64,000 nt of DNA from Grimontia kaedaensis (GTDB taxonomy: Bacteria > Pseudomonadota > Gammaproteobacteria > Enterobacterales > Vibrionaceae). The notes under the pieces are model-generated. The model did not search any database and had not been told where the DNA came from. It was given only the letters and a program-made list of their open reading frames with translations. How positions within the stretch are numbered: the first letter of the stretch is position 1; the number at the start of each line of letters is the position of its first letter. Both the position numbers and the translations under genes were made by a program. The stretch covers positions 1,240,001 through 1,304,000 of the forward strand of contig NZ_CP082275.1 in NCBI RefSeq assembly GCF_023746615.1. The letters are read 5' to 3'. Shown one piece after another: positions 1 through 8,170 of the stretch.

Positions 1-1336
1 TCAATTGCATGGCACGGATTTTCGGGGCACCCGTCAAGGTACCCATGTTCATACAAGCTTGGTAAGCATGCAGAGCATCCAAATCATGACGAAGCTGTCC
101 GACAACACGCGACACCAAATGCATCACATGACTGTAACGGTCTACCTGAAGAAGATCAGCGACATAGCGGGTGCCAGGTTCACTGATGCGAGCCACATCA
201 TTTCGCGCCAAGTCAACCAGCATCATGTGCTCGGCTTTTTCTTTAATGTCGTTGCGAAGCTCTAGCTCTATACGACCATCCAGATCAAGGTTGATGGAAC
301 CATCACTGTTTTTGCCGCGATGGCGTGTACCAGCGATCGGGTAGATTTCCACTTGATTGGTGTCTTTGCTGTATTTCAGCGCACTTTCCGGAGATGCGCC
401 AAACAGGGTGAACTCCTCATCCTGCATGTAGAACATGTAAGGGCTCGGGTTGCCTTGTTTGAGTTTTAGGTACGCGTTTAGCGGGGAAGGGCATGGCAAA
501 GTGAAGCGACGGCTTGGAACAACTTGGAAAACATCGCCTTTTACCACATAGCCTTTGAGCTCGTCGACCGCATTGCAGAAATCTTCATCGCTAACGGACA
601 CGGCTACATCAACACTGTCCAGTTGCATCGCAGAAGGCATTTCGGTTGGATTCAGGCAGCTTTCCCGAATCGTCTGCAAGCGACGGCTCAAATCAAAATA
701 GGTTTCGGTGTTTTCGTTGCCACCAAACTGGGTTGCCTGGAGCTTGGCTTTGCGACGCTGGTGGTCGATAACCAAAAGGGTTTCCGCAACATAAAACAGG
801 TAGTCAGGACAACGGTTACCGGATTCAACCTCTGGCAGCGGTTCAAATTGCGCGACTAAGTCGTACGCGAACAAACCACCGACAAACAATGCTTCGTCTG
901 GCAGACCATCCAGTTTGAAAGCATGCTGAACCAAACGCAGCGCATCAAAAGGGGATGGCTGGCGCAGACGGGCGTCTTCATCCAGTGTGCGGTTTTCTTC
1001 AGCGAAGTTTAAGGTTAGCAGCTCTGGCTGACGTTCACTTTCAATAGCAAGTTGTTGGCTGGCAAGCTCGGCTTCAACGGCATCAAGCACGTTGTGGCCA
1101 TTTTGGCTCTTAGCTTCGAGTTCAACTGTGCGGCCACGACAAACGATACGCACTGCTGCGTCGACCAACATCAGGCTTTTCAGGTCCTGCTTGGAATCAA
1201 TCTCGGCAGATTCAAGTAACAGGCTATGTGGTCGATCCTGACAGATCGCCGCATACAATTCAGTGGGTGCGGCGACGTATGGCACATCCAGGCTCAATAC
1301 GTCGAGTTCGCCTTTATTTAAAGCGTGGTTTTTCAC
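1..1336 (-). CDS. trpE: Anthranilate synthase component I (partial, 3' end outside window)
   Basis: Chorismate-using large subunit of anthranilate synthase, the first committed step of tryptophan synthesis; it works with the TrpG glutaminase, which would lie beyond the left edge. About 445 residues are visible of the usual ~520. The reverse strand reads the chorismate-binding core: IAGTRHRG, then DLARNDVARISEPGTRYV and, at the very edge, the NMGTLTGAPKIRAM motif. The start is GTG at 1336; its GTGA overlaps the TGA of the upstream DAHP synthase, and a GGGAG ribosome site lies inside that gene, so the two are translationally coupled. It belongs to the trp operon whose leader and operator are at 2402–2595. 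The frame is intact as far as it can be read. Confidence 0.96.
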   Translation of the reverse strand, partial: MKNHALNKGELDVLSLDVPYVAAPTELYAAICQDRPHSLLLESAEIDSKQDLKSLMLVDAAVRIVCRGRTVELEAKSQNGHNVLDAVEAELASQQLAIESERQPELLTLNFAEENRTLDEDARLRQPSPFDALRLVQHAFKLDGLPDEALFVGGLFAYDLVAQFEPLPEVESGNRCPDYLFYVAETLLVIDHQRRKAKLQATQFGGNENTETYFDLSRRLQTIRESCLNPTEMPSAMQLDSVDVAVSVSDEDFCNAVDELKGYVVKGDVFQVVPSRRFTLPCPSPLNAYLKLKQGNPSPYMFYMQDEEFTLFGASPESALKYSKDTNQVEIYPIAGTRHRGKNSDGSINLDLDGRIELELRNDIKEKAEHMMLVDLARNDVARISEPGTRYVADLLQVDRYSHVMHLVSRVVGQLRHDLDALHAYQACMNMGTLTGAPKIRAMQL

Positions 1337-2346
1337 AGCGTTCTCCCTGCTGCTTCTACAAATGGTTTCAACTCTTGCATTAACTGCGAGAACATTTCCC
1401 CTGTCAGTGCTTGATGCCCATCTGACAGCGCTTCTGCTGGATTGAGGTGGCTTTCAACGATGATACCGTCGGCGCCTACCGCTGCTGCCGCACGAGACAA
1501 TGGAATGACAAGCTCACGTACGCCAGTGCCATGACTTGGGTCTACGACCACTGGCAAGTGGCTGCGCTGCTTGATGTAAGCGACTGCATTTAAATCCAAA
1601 GTATTACGCGTTGCTGTTTCAAATGTACGAATGCCGCGCTCACAGAGAATAATATTCGGGTTGCCAGCATCATAGATATATTCTGCCGCCAGCAACAGTT
1701 CCTCGATAGTGGCGGAAAGTCCGCGTTTTAACAAGATCGGTTTACCAGTTTCGCCCACGGCTTTTAACAATCCGTAGTTCTGCATATTGCGCGCACCAAT
1801 TTGCAAGCAGTCGATGTATTCACACAATGAATCAACCTGACCGACTTCCATGACTTCAGAAACGGTTGGCATGCCAGTGGCTTCACTTGCTTGTTTAAGT
1901 AGTTTCAGGCCTTCAACGCCCATGCCTTGGAAGTCATAAGGGCTGGTGCGTGGTTTGTAAGCGCCGCCGCGAAGGGCAACGGCGCCATGACCTTTTACGA
2001 CATCAGCAACAGACATCAATTGTTGTTCTGATTCTACCGAGCAAGGACCTGCGATAACCGCGAATTTGTCGCCGCCAACTGGCACATTACCGATGCGGAC
2101 CACGCTGTTGTGTGCCTGTACCTCGCGGGACACCATTTTGTATTTGGTCAGGATAGGTTTGACTTCTTCAACCAGTGGGTCGCTATCCAGATGAAGCTTC
2201 TGCAATACGCGTTCATCACCCAGTGCGCCCAAAACAATACGTTCTACACCCGGCATATAAAGTGGCTTTAAGCCAGCGTTCTCAATCTTGCTCAGGATGT
2301 GTTTTGCCTCTTGTTCTGTTGCTTGAGGCTTTAGCACGATGATCAT
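1333..2346 (-). CDS. 3-deoxy-7-phosphoheptulonate (DAHP) synthase, type I-beta with N-terminal regulatory domain
   Basis: Condenses phosphoenolpyruvate and erythrose-4-phosphate, the entry reaction of the shikimate pathway. The 337-residue protein has an N-terminal ferredoxin-like domain (about residues 1–75, starting MIIVLKPQATEQEA) of the kind that gives feedback control in Thermotoga-type enzymes. A TIM barrel follows with VIAGPCSVES, LRGGAYKPRTSPY, KPILLKRG and VVDPSHGTG. I chose ATG 2346 because it begins the family's usual N-terminus and has AAGGA upstream; an in-frame extension to 2403 would run into the attenuator stem. It is the first structural gene of the trp operon, so supply of the aromatic precursor is tied to tryptophan control. 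Which amino acid inhibits it cannot be read from sequence. Confidence 0.93.
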   Translation of the reverse strand: MIIVLKPQATEQEAKHILSKIENAGLKPLYMPGVERIVLGALGDERVLQKLHLDSDPLVEEVKPILTKYKMVSREVQAHNSVVRIGNVPVGGDKFAVIAGPCSVESEQQLMSVADVVKGHGAVALRGGAYKPRTSPYDFQGMGVEGLKLLKQASEATGMPTVSEVMEVGQVDSLCEYIDCLQIGARNMQNYGLLKAVGETGKPILLKRGLSATIEELLLAAEYIYDAGNPNIILCERGIRTFETATRNTLDLNAVAYIKQRSHLPVVVDPSHGTGVRELVIPLSRAAAAVGADGIIVESHLNPAEALSDGHQALTGEMFSQLMQELKPFVEAAGRTL

Positions 2347-2401
2347 AATTTGAGTCCTTAGCTTGTCATTCCCAATCCAGTTCCCGGGAAAAAATAGGTA
2401 C

Positions 2402-2426
2402 AAAAAAACCCGCGTTATGCGGGCTT
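2402..2426 (-). terminator. trp operon attenuator (rho-independent)
   Basis: On the minus strand a CCCGC/GCGGG stem with a five-base loop is followed by seven U residues. It lies between the Trp-rich leader peptide and the DAHP synthase start, as expected for a transcription attenuator. Confidence 0.88.
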
Positions 2427-2467
2427 GGTGTCGTCTTTCCTTGAGATATCACTCATCACACCGCCCG

Positions 2468-2545
2468 CTATTGGGAGTGCCACCACCAGTTAATCAGTGC
2501 TGTTTGTTGGATGAGGTTATGCTGTACCATGAAGACGAAATCCAT
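2468..2545 (-). CDS. trpL: trp operon leader peptide with WWW
   Basis: A 25-residue open frame starting MDFVFMVQHN, with three consecutive TGG codons at residues 20–22, then His-Ser-Gln and a TAG stop. It sits between the TrpR-controlled promoter and a rho-independent attenuator. In this class of operon, ribosome stalling at tandem Trp codons when tryptophan is scarce prevents the terminator from forming. No strong Shine-Dalgarno precedes ATG 2545, and the predicted untranslated leader is only about 15 bases. Translation may therefore be nearly leaderless, or start at the internal ATG five codons later. It is too short for ordinary gene finders. Confidence 0.85.
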   Translation of the reverse strand: MDFVFMVQHNLIQQTALINWWWHSQ

Positions 2546-2561
2546 TTGAATAAGTAATCGT

Positions 2562-2579
2562 GTACTAGTTAACTAGTAT
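2562..2579. promoter_or_regulatory. TrpR operator
   Basis: ACTAGTTAACTAGT at 2564–2577 is a perfect palindrome identical to the core of the Escherichia coli trp operator. It overlaps the -10 region of the minus-strand trp promoter, as expected for repression by TrpR with bound tryptophan. Confidence 0.9.
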
Positions 2580-2595
2580 ATGTTGGCGAAGTCAA
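2567..2595 (-). promoter_or_regulatory. trp operon promoter
   Basis: On the minus strand TTGACT (2595–2590), a 17-base spacer and TTAACT (2572–2567) form a sigma-70 type promoter, with the TrpR operator covering the -10. The alternative -10 TATACT lies a few bases upstream in the same block, so the exact start is uncertain. Confidence 0.65.
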
Positions 2596-2616
2596 GCAAC
2601 AAATAGAAGAAAATGA

Positions 2617-3492
2617 ATGCTATTTGATCTACATAGCCACACAACAGCGTCGGACGGACGCTTCACACCGGAAGACTTGGTTAAGCGCGCGGTTGATTTT
2701 CGCGTCAATGTGCTGGCGATTACCGATCATGATACGGTGGCAGGGCTGGAAGAAGCCAAAGCAGTCATCGCCCGTGACAATCTGCCGTTACACATCGTCA
2801 ATGGTATTGAAATATCGACGGTTTGGGAAAACAAAGACATCCATGTCGTCGGTCTCAATATCGATCCTGAGTCTCCTGAATTGCAGAAACTGATCGTAGA
2901 GCAGTCAGCGCGCCGCGATGAACGTGCAGTACAAATTGCAGAACGCTTGGAAAAGCAGCGTATGCCCGGCGCGCTTGAAGGGACAAAAGCGCTGGCAGGT
3001 GATGTTGCGCTTACACGCGCCCACTTTGCCCGTTGGATGGTGGAGCAGGGGCATGTGAAAAACATGCAGGCCGTATTCAAAAAATATCTGACCCGCGGCA
3101 ACCCAGGTTATGTACCACCAAGCTGGTGTACGATTCAGGAAGCCGTTGATGTTATTCACAAAGCGGGTGGTCAAGCCGTGCTGGCTCACCCTGGTCGGTA
3201 TAAACTTACCGCTAAATGGCTGAAACGCCTGCTTCAGGTTTTTGTTGATGCAGGTGGTGATGCAATGGAAGTTGCACAGCCACAACAATCGCCCAATGAA
3301 CGTCGTCTGCTGGGCGACTACGCTATTCAGTTTGGGTTAGCCGGCTCCCAAGGCTCTGATTTTCATTACCCCTCACCGTGGCTGGAGTTGGGTCGTAACT
3401 TATACTTACCGAAAGGTTGTAAGGAAGTCTGGGAAAACTGGTCTTTGCCCGAGATTGCCGAGGCAAAAGTGCCTCATGAGGAGGAAGTGTGA
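2617..3492 (+). CDS. trpH: RNase AM / 5'-3' exoribonuclease, PHP family (TrpH/YciV)
   Basis: A 291-residue PHP-superfamily phosphoesterase; the E. coli homologue (293 residues, also named rnm) trims 5' ends of rRNA precursors and degrades short RNAs and nucleotide 3',5'-bisphosphates. Metal ligands are visible in the PHP motifs: DLHSHTTASDG at residues 4–14, ITDHDT near 35–40, GIEIS near 63, LAHPGRY, and a C-terminal GSDFHYP. Start ATG 2617 is preceded by a purine-rich GAAGAAAA. It is divergent from the trp operon, as in other gammaproteobacteria. Its end overlaps the GTG start of yciO by four bases (GTGA), which points to a coupled operon. Confidence 0.93.
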   Translation: MLFDLHSHTTASDGRFTPEDLVKRAVDFRVNVLAITDHDTVAGLEEAKAVIARDNLPLHIVNGIEISTVWENKDIHVVGLNIDPESPELQKLIVEQSARRDERAVQIAERLEKQRMPGALEGTKALAGDVALTRAHFARWMVEQGHVKNMQAVFKKYLTRGNPGYVPPSWCTIQEAVDVIHKAGGQAVLAHPGRYKLTAKWLKRLLQVFVDAGGDAMEVAQPQQSPNERRLLGDYAIQFGLAGSQGSDFHYPSPWLELGRNLYLPKGCKEVWENWSLPEIAEAKVPHEEEV

Positions 3493-4109
3493 GCCAATTC
3501 TTTTACGTGCATCCCGAGAACCCGCAAGCACGTCTTATCAATCAAGCTGTTGCGATTGTTCGTAACGCTGGCGTGATTATCTACCCAACGGATTCTGGTT
3601 ATGCGCTTGGTTGCCAATTGGAAAACAAACAAGCACTGGAGCGAATCTGTCGAATTCGTCGACTGGACGACAAACATAACTTCACGCTGATGTGCCGTGA
3701 TTTGTCTGAACTGTCGGTTTATGCGCGCGTCGACAACAGTGCTTACCGCCTGATTCGTAACAACACGCCGGGTTGTTACACTTTCATCTTGAAAGCGACC
3801 AAAGAAGTACCTCGTCGACTGATGAACCCTAAGCGTAAAACCATCGGTATCCGCGTGCCGGAAAACCAAATTGCGCTGGATTTACTTGAGGCTTTGGGCG
3901 AGCCGATGATGTCCACATCGCTGATATTACCGGGGAATGAACATACAGAGTCAGATCCGGAAGCAATCCGCGACCAGTTGGAACATGCCGTCGATTGTAT
4001 TCTCAACGGTGGTTACCTGGGGGAACAGCCAACCACGGTTATCGACCTCAGCGAAGATGAGCCTGAAATTCTCCGTCGTGGTACAGGCGATACCTCTCCT
4101 TTCGAATAG
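3489..4109 (+). CDS. yciO: Sua5/YciO/YrdC family protein YciO
   Basis: A 206-residue protein of the YrdC-like RNA-binding fold. Its paralogues TsaC/Sua5 make threonylcarbamoyl-AMP for tRNA modification, whereas the cellular role of YciO is less certain. The family's early stretch IYPTDSGYALGC is at residues 35–46, followed by KHNFTLMCRDLSELS and TIGIRVP. The start is GTG 3489, with a GAGGAA ribosome site within the end of trpH and a four-base overlap. Downstream is a 237-base gap before rluB. The identification follows from length, motif order and the conserved trpH–yciO–rluB neighbourhood. Confidence 0.92.
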   Translation: MSQFFYVHPENPQARLINQAVAIVRNAGVIIYPTDSGYALGCQLENKQALERICRIRRLDDKHNFTLMCRDLSELSVYARVDNSAYRLIRNNTPGCYTFILKATKEVPRRLMNPKRKTIGIRVPENQIALDLLEALGEPMMSTSLILPGNEHTESDPEAIRDQLEHAVDCILNGGYLGEQPTTVIDLSEDEPEILRRGTGDTSPFE

Positions 4110-4133
4110 GCTAGAAAGAGACAAATTAAAAAG

Positions 4134-4191
4134 GGCAATTTGGCGAAAACTCTCAGTTAAATAAAATCGCTGAGTGCAAACGAAAATTGCC
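4134..4191. repeat. Nested inverted repeat between yciO and rluB
   Basis: GGCAATTT (4134–4141) is mirrored by AAATTGCC (4184–4191). Inside it CTCAG (4152–4156) is mirrored by CTGAG (4170–4174). No U-run follows, so it is not a classical terminator. The rest of the 4110–4346 gap is AT-rich promoter-like DNA (TGGCATAAT near 4246) ahead of rluB. Confidence 0.5.
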
Positions 4192-4346
4192 AGATTCAGC
4201 CATTATCGATTCCGTGAAATTATGTGGTGTCATTGTGTGCATTTTGGCATAATACGCCGTTGCCTTAGATCCGCGCTCAGTCGCGCCTCCAAAGGTTTTC
4301 TTTCCGACATCGACGCCTGTGAAGGCGACAGTAAGGTAGTTAGTCA

Positions 4347-5342
4347 ATGAGCGAAAAATTACAGAAGGTGCTGGCCCGTGCAGGTCTTGGTTCACGTCGT
4401 GAAATCGAGGGCATGATTCAGTCTGGCCGAGTGAGTGTTAACGGTGTAGTAGCAAAACTGGGTGACCGTTTGGAAGACCTGGATGCTAACGTACGTGTTG
4501 ATGGTCACCATGTGCAAATTTCTGCGTCTTCTGAACAAGTTTGTCGTGTTCTGGCATACAACAAGCCTGAAGGCGAATTGTGTACCCGCAGCGATCCGGA
4601 AGGTCGCCGCACTGTTTTTGACCGCCTGCCACGCCTGAATGGCGCGCGTTGGGTGGCAGTAGGCCGTCTGGACGCAAATACCTCAGGTCTTCTGCTTTTC
4701 ACCACAGATGGTGAATTGGCAAACCGTTTGATGCACCCAAGCCGTCAGGTGCAGCGCGAATACATGGTGCGTGTATTCGGCGAAGTTAACGAAGAGATGG
4801 TCCGTAATCTGGTTCGAGGTGTTGAACTGGAAGACGGTGAAGCACGTTTCGAAGACGTGGTTTACGCAGGTGGTGAAGGTTCAAACCACACCTTTTACGT
4901 GGTGATCACTGAAGGTCGTAACCGCGAAGTACGCCGTCTGTGGGAAACTCAGGGCGTGACTGTGAGCCGTCTTAAGCGTGTTCGCTATGGTGATATCTAC
5001 CTGAGCAAAGAACTGCCCCGTGGCGGTTGGATGGAGCTTGAACTGAGCGATGTGAACTACCTTCGCGAGATGGTAGAACTGCGTGCAGAACAAGAAACCA
5101 TGATCGACCCAGAAACCAAGAAACGTAAAGCGCGCGCGCAAAAGATTCGTCGTGCAGTGCGTCGCTATGAAGAGCGTGTTGAGTCTGGTGAAACCCGCAA
5201 GCCACGCAACCGTCGTGGTGGTCAAGCAGCTGGTAACCGTACCCGCACAGGTGGCGGTCGTCCAGGTAAACCTGGCGCAAACCGTTCCGGTCAGTCTTCT
5301 ACTCGCCAGAAGAAGGCAGGTGGAAACAGAAAACCACGTTAA
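4347..5342 (+). CDS. rluB: 23S rRNA pseudouridine(2605) synthase RluB
   Basis: Isomerises U2605 of 23S rRNA to pseudouridine. The 331-residue protein has an N-terminal S4 RNA-binding domain (EKLQKVLARAGLGSRR…) and then the RsuA/RluB catalytic domain, with the active-site aspartate in GRLDANTSGLLLFTTDG near residue 115. NREVRRLWETQGV of the family is near 190. The C-terminal ~80 residues are an Arg/Lys/Gly-rich tail, longer than in E. coli RluB (291 residues) and probably a disordered RNA-binding extension. It is followed by a bidirectional terminator shared with yciK. Confidence 0.95.
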   Translation: MSEKLQKVLARAGLGSRREIEGMIQSGRVSVNGVVAKLGDRLEDLDANVRVDGHHVQISASSEQVCRVLAYNKPEGELCTRSDPEGRRTVFDRLPRLNGARWVAVGRLDANTSGLLLFTTDGELANRLMHPSRQVQREYMVRVFGEVNEEMVRNLVRGVELEDGEARFEDVVYAGGEGSNHTFYVVITEGRNREVRRLWETQGVTVSRLKRVRYGDIYLSKELPRGGWMELELSDVNYLREMVELRAEQETMIDPETKKRKARAQKIRRAVRRYEERVESGETRKPRNRRGGQAAGNRTRTGGGRPGKPGANRSGQSSTRQKKAGGNRKPR

Positions 5343-5363
5343 TGGTTTGTAATATATAAAGAA

Positions 5364-5389
5364 AAAAGCCAGCAGAGATGCTGGCTTTT
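5364..5389. terminator. Bidirectional terminator between rluB and yciK
   Basis: AAAAGCCAGCA and TGCTGGCTTTT pair around a GAGA loop. A-rich and T-rich flanks serve both converging genes. Confidence 0.9.
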
Positions 5390-5413
5390 GTCGTTTTATG
5401 GTATCTAGATGCT

Positions 5414-6154
5414 TTATTTCGGCTGAGCATCAATACACTGACCATTCACGTCTTTACCCTCAGGTGCCATCAGGTAAAGGTATAGCGGCATGATATCCAG
5501 TGGTGTCTTTAGGTTGTTGGCATCTTCGGCAGGGAAAGCTGAGGCGCGCATTTTAGTGCGAGTACCGCCGGGATTGATGGCGTTGACCTTCACCGTGGTG
5601 TTGCTGAGCTCATCAGCCAGCACCTGCATCATGCCTTCTGTTGCGAATTTAGAGATAGCGTAGGTACCCCAGAACGCGCGTCCTGAATGCCCTACCGTCG
5701 ATGAGGTGAAAACGATACGGCCATCTTCAGATTTTTGAATCAAAGGCATCAGCGCTTGTGTCATCAGGAATGTCGCTTTCACGTTCACCTGCATAACTTC
5801 GTCGAAGGCTTTTTCTTCTATTTGATCGAATGGGCTCAGTACACCCAACATGCCTGCGTTGTGTAAAACACCGTCCAGATTTCCGAATTGCTGCGCGATG
5901 GTGTCGGTCATATCCAGATAATGCTGGCGGGTTGCACCCATCATATCGAGTGGAATGATCGCTGGTTGCGGGTAACCTGCGGCTTCGATTTCGTCGTAAA
6001 CGCTTTCCAGCTTCTTCACTGTGCGTCCCAGCAAAATGACTGTTGCACCGTGTTGTGCGTAACTGATGGCAGCCTGGCGGCCAATACCGTCGCCTGCGCC
6101 GGTCACCAGAATCACTTTGCCATTCAATGCGTCGGCTGCTACTTGATACTCCAC
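5414..6154 (-). CDS. yciK: Short-chain dehydrogenase/reductase YciK
   Basis: A 246-residue NAD(P)-dependent oxidoreductase of unknown physiological substrate. The Rossmann motif VTGAGDGIGRQAA is at residues 18–30, the structural HNAG near 95, and the catalytic set Ser (TSSTVGHSG) with YAISK near 165–169. INPGGTRTKM follows the active site. Length matches E. coli YciK (252 residues). It faces rluB convergently, and the upstream region carries a dispersed repeat. Its conserved place beside topA, sohB and rluB supports the name. Confidence 0.92.
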   Translation of the reverse strand: MEYQVAADALNGKVILVTGAGDGIGRQAAISYAQHGATVILLGRTVKKLESVYDEIEAAGYPQPAIIPLDMMGATRQHYLDMTDTIAQQFGNLDGVLHNAGMLGVLSPFDQIEEKAFDEVMQVNVKATFLMTQALMPLIQKSEDGRIVFTSSTVGHSGRAFWGTYAISKFATEGMMQVLADELSNTTVKVNAINPGGTRTKMRASAFPAEDANNLKTPLDIMPLYLYLMAPEGKDVNGQCIDAQPK

Positions 6155-6636
6155 GTTACAATATCCTTTTCATTTTGATCTTGCGTGCCTGCTAAACTTG
6201 CCACTCGTCATCATACGAGTGAAAGACACTATTGTAAGCTCGCATTTTAAGGCTGCTTGGGAAGAAGAAACAACCTAGCGATGTAAAGAAAGCGACATAC
6301 GAGGTTGTTCTATACCCAAACTACCTGAAGGTGCTGGATTTCAGAGGTCATCGGCATGTTCAATACGAAACAAATTTTAAGATGAATAGTGGTTCTATTG
6401 TCTTGAAATTTGCTGAAGTAGTGAGCTTGCCGATGGCTTCCCGAAGGGCGAAGAATAATCAGGGGTTCTTAATGGTTTTGAACATGCTTTGAGCTGTCAA
6501 CGATACGGGCTGGTATAATCGCTGAAACCTGCAACTTCGGGTTGTTTGGGTATCTATGTCTAGTAGAATGGCGCAATAGATAAAAATCTGTGCTCAATAA
6601 AAGTACACAGAAACAACAATAAACGAGGAACTAAGT
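6155..6636. other. Intergenic region yciK–sohB (482 bases)
   Basis: Holds the upstream region of yciK, a ~244-base dispersed inverted-repeat element (6311–6554), and the sohB leader, which ends with the GAGGAA ribosome site. I see no further gene. Confidence 0.7.
6311..6554 (+). repeat. Dispersed inverted-repeat (MITE-like) element, copy 1
   Basis: The ends are TATACCCAAACTACCTGAAG and, on the opposite strand, GATACCCAAACAACCCGAAG. The interior aligns with the reverse complement of the element at 35891–36156: both read TTCAGAGGTCATC near one end, then GTTCAAT and GAATAGT.GTTCTATT. It therefore appears to be one mobile or dispersed family inserted in opposite orientations. No protein is encoded. 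Confidence 0.75.
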
Positions 6637-7695
6637 TTGGAATTCTTGCTTGATTACGGCCTTTTCCTGGCGAAAGTGCTGACCTTTGCAGTCGCCGTGA
6701 TCGTCGTGCTTATTATTGCTAAAAGCGCTGGCGGAAAACAGTCTCAAAAAGGTGAGTTGGAAATCACTAATCTGACTGAAAAACATAAAGATTTAGTGCA
6801 TTCGATGGAATCGCATCTCTACGATGAAGCGGCATTAAAAGCGCGCGACAAAGCAGATAAAAAAGCGGAGAAAGCGAAGGCTAAAGAAGCCAAGATTGAA
6901 GCGAAGAAAATGACAGATACGGCAACGCTGGAACAAAGCCGTAAACCACATGTTTTCGTTTTGGATTTTAAAGGCAGTATCGATGCACGTGAAGTCGCTG
7001 CTTTGCGTGAAGAAGTGACAGCAATTCTGGCTGTTGCCAAAGAGGGTGATGAAGTGCTGGTGCGCCTTGAAAGTGGTGGCGGTATGGTTCACGCGTATGG
7101 CCTTGCTTCTTCCCAACTTGATCGCATCAAGCAGGCAGGTATTCCTTTAACAGCTGCGGTGGATAAAGTGGCTGCAAGTGGCGGTTACATGATGGCATGT
7201 GTGGCAGACAAGATCGTTGCAGCGCCTTTTGCCGTAGTAGGTTCCATTGGTGTGATTGCACAGTTGCCAAACTTCAACAAACTGCTTAAAAAGCATGACA
7301 TTGAATTTGAGCAGCTAACCGCAGGTGAATTCAAACGCACGTTGACCATGTTTGGCGAAAATACCGACAAGGCGCGTGAGAAATTTGTTAGCGAGTTGGA
7401 AGAAACTCACACACTGTTCAAAGACTTTATTGCCGACCACCGTCCATCGTTGGATCTTGAAAAAGTGGCTACTGGTGAGCATTGGTTTGGCAATCAGGCA
7501 CTGCCACTGGGATTAATTGACAGCATTGGTACCAGTGACGATTATCTGGTGTCGGCAGTGAAAGAAAAAGATGTGCTGGGCGTACGTTATGTTCAACGTA
7601 AGAAACTGGCAGAGAAACTGGCCGGTGCATCGGCAGAAGCGCTAGACCGCGTGCTGCTGAAGTGGATTAGCCGCGGTCAGCGACCAATCGTTTAG
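6637..7695 (+). CDS. sohB: Inner membrane protease SohB (S49 family)
   Basis: A membrane-anchored serine peptidase of the signal-peptide-peptidase-A family; the E. coli homologue (349 residues) is a multicopy suppressor of a degP mutant. The 352-residue protein has an N-terminal membrane segment (about 8–28, LFLAKVLTFAVAVIVVLII) and a charged Lys/Glu-rich linker (65–100). The S49 domain carries RLESGGGMVHAYG, the nucleophile region KVAASGGYMMAC near 185 and VVGSIGVI. The start is TTG 6637, set 6 bases after GAGGAA; no better start exists. A DUF805 gene follows after 8 bases, probably co-transcribed. Confidence 0.93.
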   Translation: MEFLLDYGLFLAKVLTFAVAVIVVLIIAKSAGGKQSQKGELEITNLTEKHKDLVHSMESHLYDEAALKARDKADKKAEKAKAKEAKIEAKKMTDTATLEQSRKPHVFVLDFKGSIDAREVAALREEVTAILAVAKEGDEVLVRLESGGGMVHAYGLASSQLDRIKQAGIPLTAAVDKVAASGGYMMACVADKIVAAPFAVVGSIGVIAQLPNFNKLLKKHDIEFEQLTAGEFKRTLTMFGENTDKAREKFVSELEETHTLFKDFIADHRPSLDLEKVATGEHWFGNQALPLGLIDSIGTSDDYLVSAVKEKDVLGVRYVQRKKLAEKLAGASAEALDRVLLKWISRGQRPIV

Positions 7696-7703
7696 GAGTA
7701 AAA

Positions 7704-8120
7704 ATGAACAATCAAAAGTGGGCACTGCTCTCGTTTGAAGGCCGGATGCGACGCCGAGATTACTGGCTGTACAGCGTCCCGGTATTGATTATGGTGCTGC
7801 CAACTTTCTTCTATCAGGGCGGGAATGTGGTGCTTGATGCACTGGCATTGGCGATTTCACTGTTTGCCATTTATGCTTCTATCGCGCTGAACATCAAACG
7901 GCTGAAAGACAGAAACAAGAGTCCTTGGTGGATTATTGTGACTTTTCTGCCGTTGGTAGGTCCTATCTTCGCGCTGGTGGAGTTAGGCATTCTTGATGGA
8001 ACGCCGGGTCCAAATCAGTTTGGCCCAGATCCGAAAGGACGCGGTCAGAAGCCGGGCTCTGGTGGCGGTGATGATGTCCATCAGGACGAGAAAAAAGACA
8101 CAGCAGTGTTTGAAGGTTAA
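7704..8120 (+). CDS. DUF805 family membrane protein
   Basis: A 138-residue small inner-membrane protein with three predicted hydrophobic segments (about 24–40, 43–65 and 74–95). DUF805 hallmarks are FEGRMRRRDYWLYSV at the start, NIKRLKDRNKSPWW in the middle and a DGTPGPNQFGPDPKG tail. The function of the family is unknown (E. coli YhaH/YhaI type). It has a strong TAGGAG ribosome site and follows sohB by eight bases. A strong bidirectional hairpin follows. The acidic C-terminal tail after residue 115 is low-complexity. Confidence 0.88.
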   Translation: MNNQKWALLSFEGRMRRRDYWLYSVPVLIMVLPTFFYQGGNVVLDALALAISLFAIYASIALNIKRLKDRNKSPWWIIVTFLPLVGPIFALVELGILDGTPGPNQFGPDPKGRGQKPGSGGGDDVHQDEKKDTAVFEG

Positions 8121-8121
8121 A

Positions 8122-8155
8122 GATAAAAATGCCACCGAAAGGTGGCATTTTTATC
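8122..8155. terminator. Bidirectional terminator, DUF805 gene / yciN
   Basis: A 15-base-pair perfect stem (GATAAAAATGCCACC with its complement) around GAAA. The T-run on either strand lies within the stem and its flank. Confidence 0.92.
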
Positions 8156-8170
8156 ACCGAACGCAACGTT

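Noticed and set aside
2347..2403. Extended N-terminus of the DAHP synthase
   Set aside because: It would begin in the attenuator stem and adds residues not typical of the family.
2363..2557. 64-codon plus-strand frame opposite the trp leader
   Set aside because: Antisense to trpL, operator and attenuator; no ribosome site.
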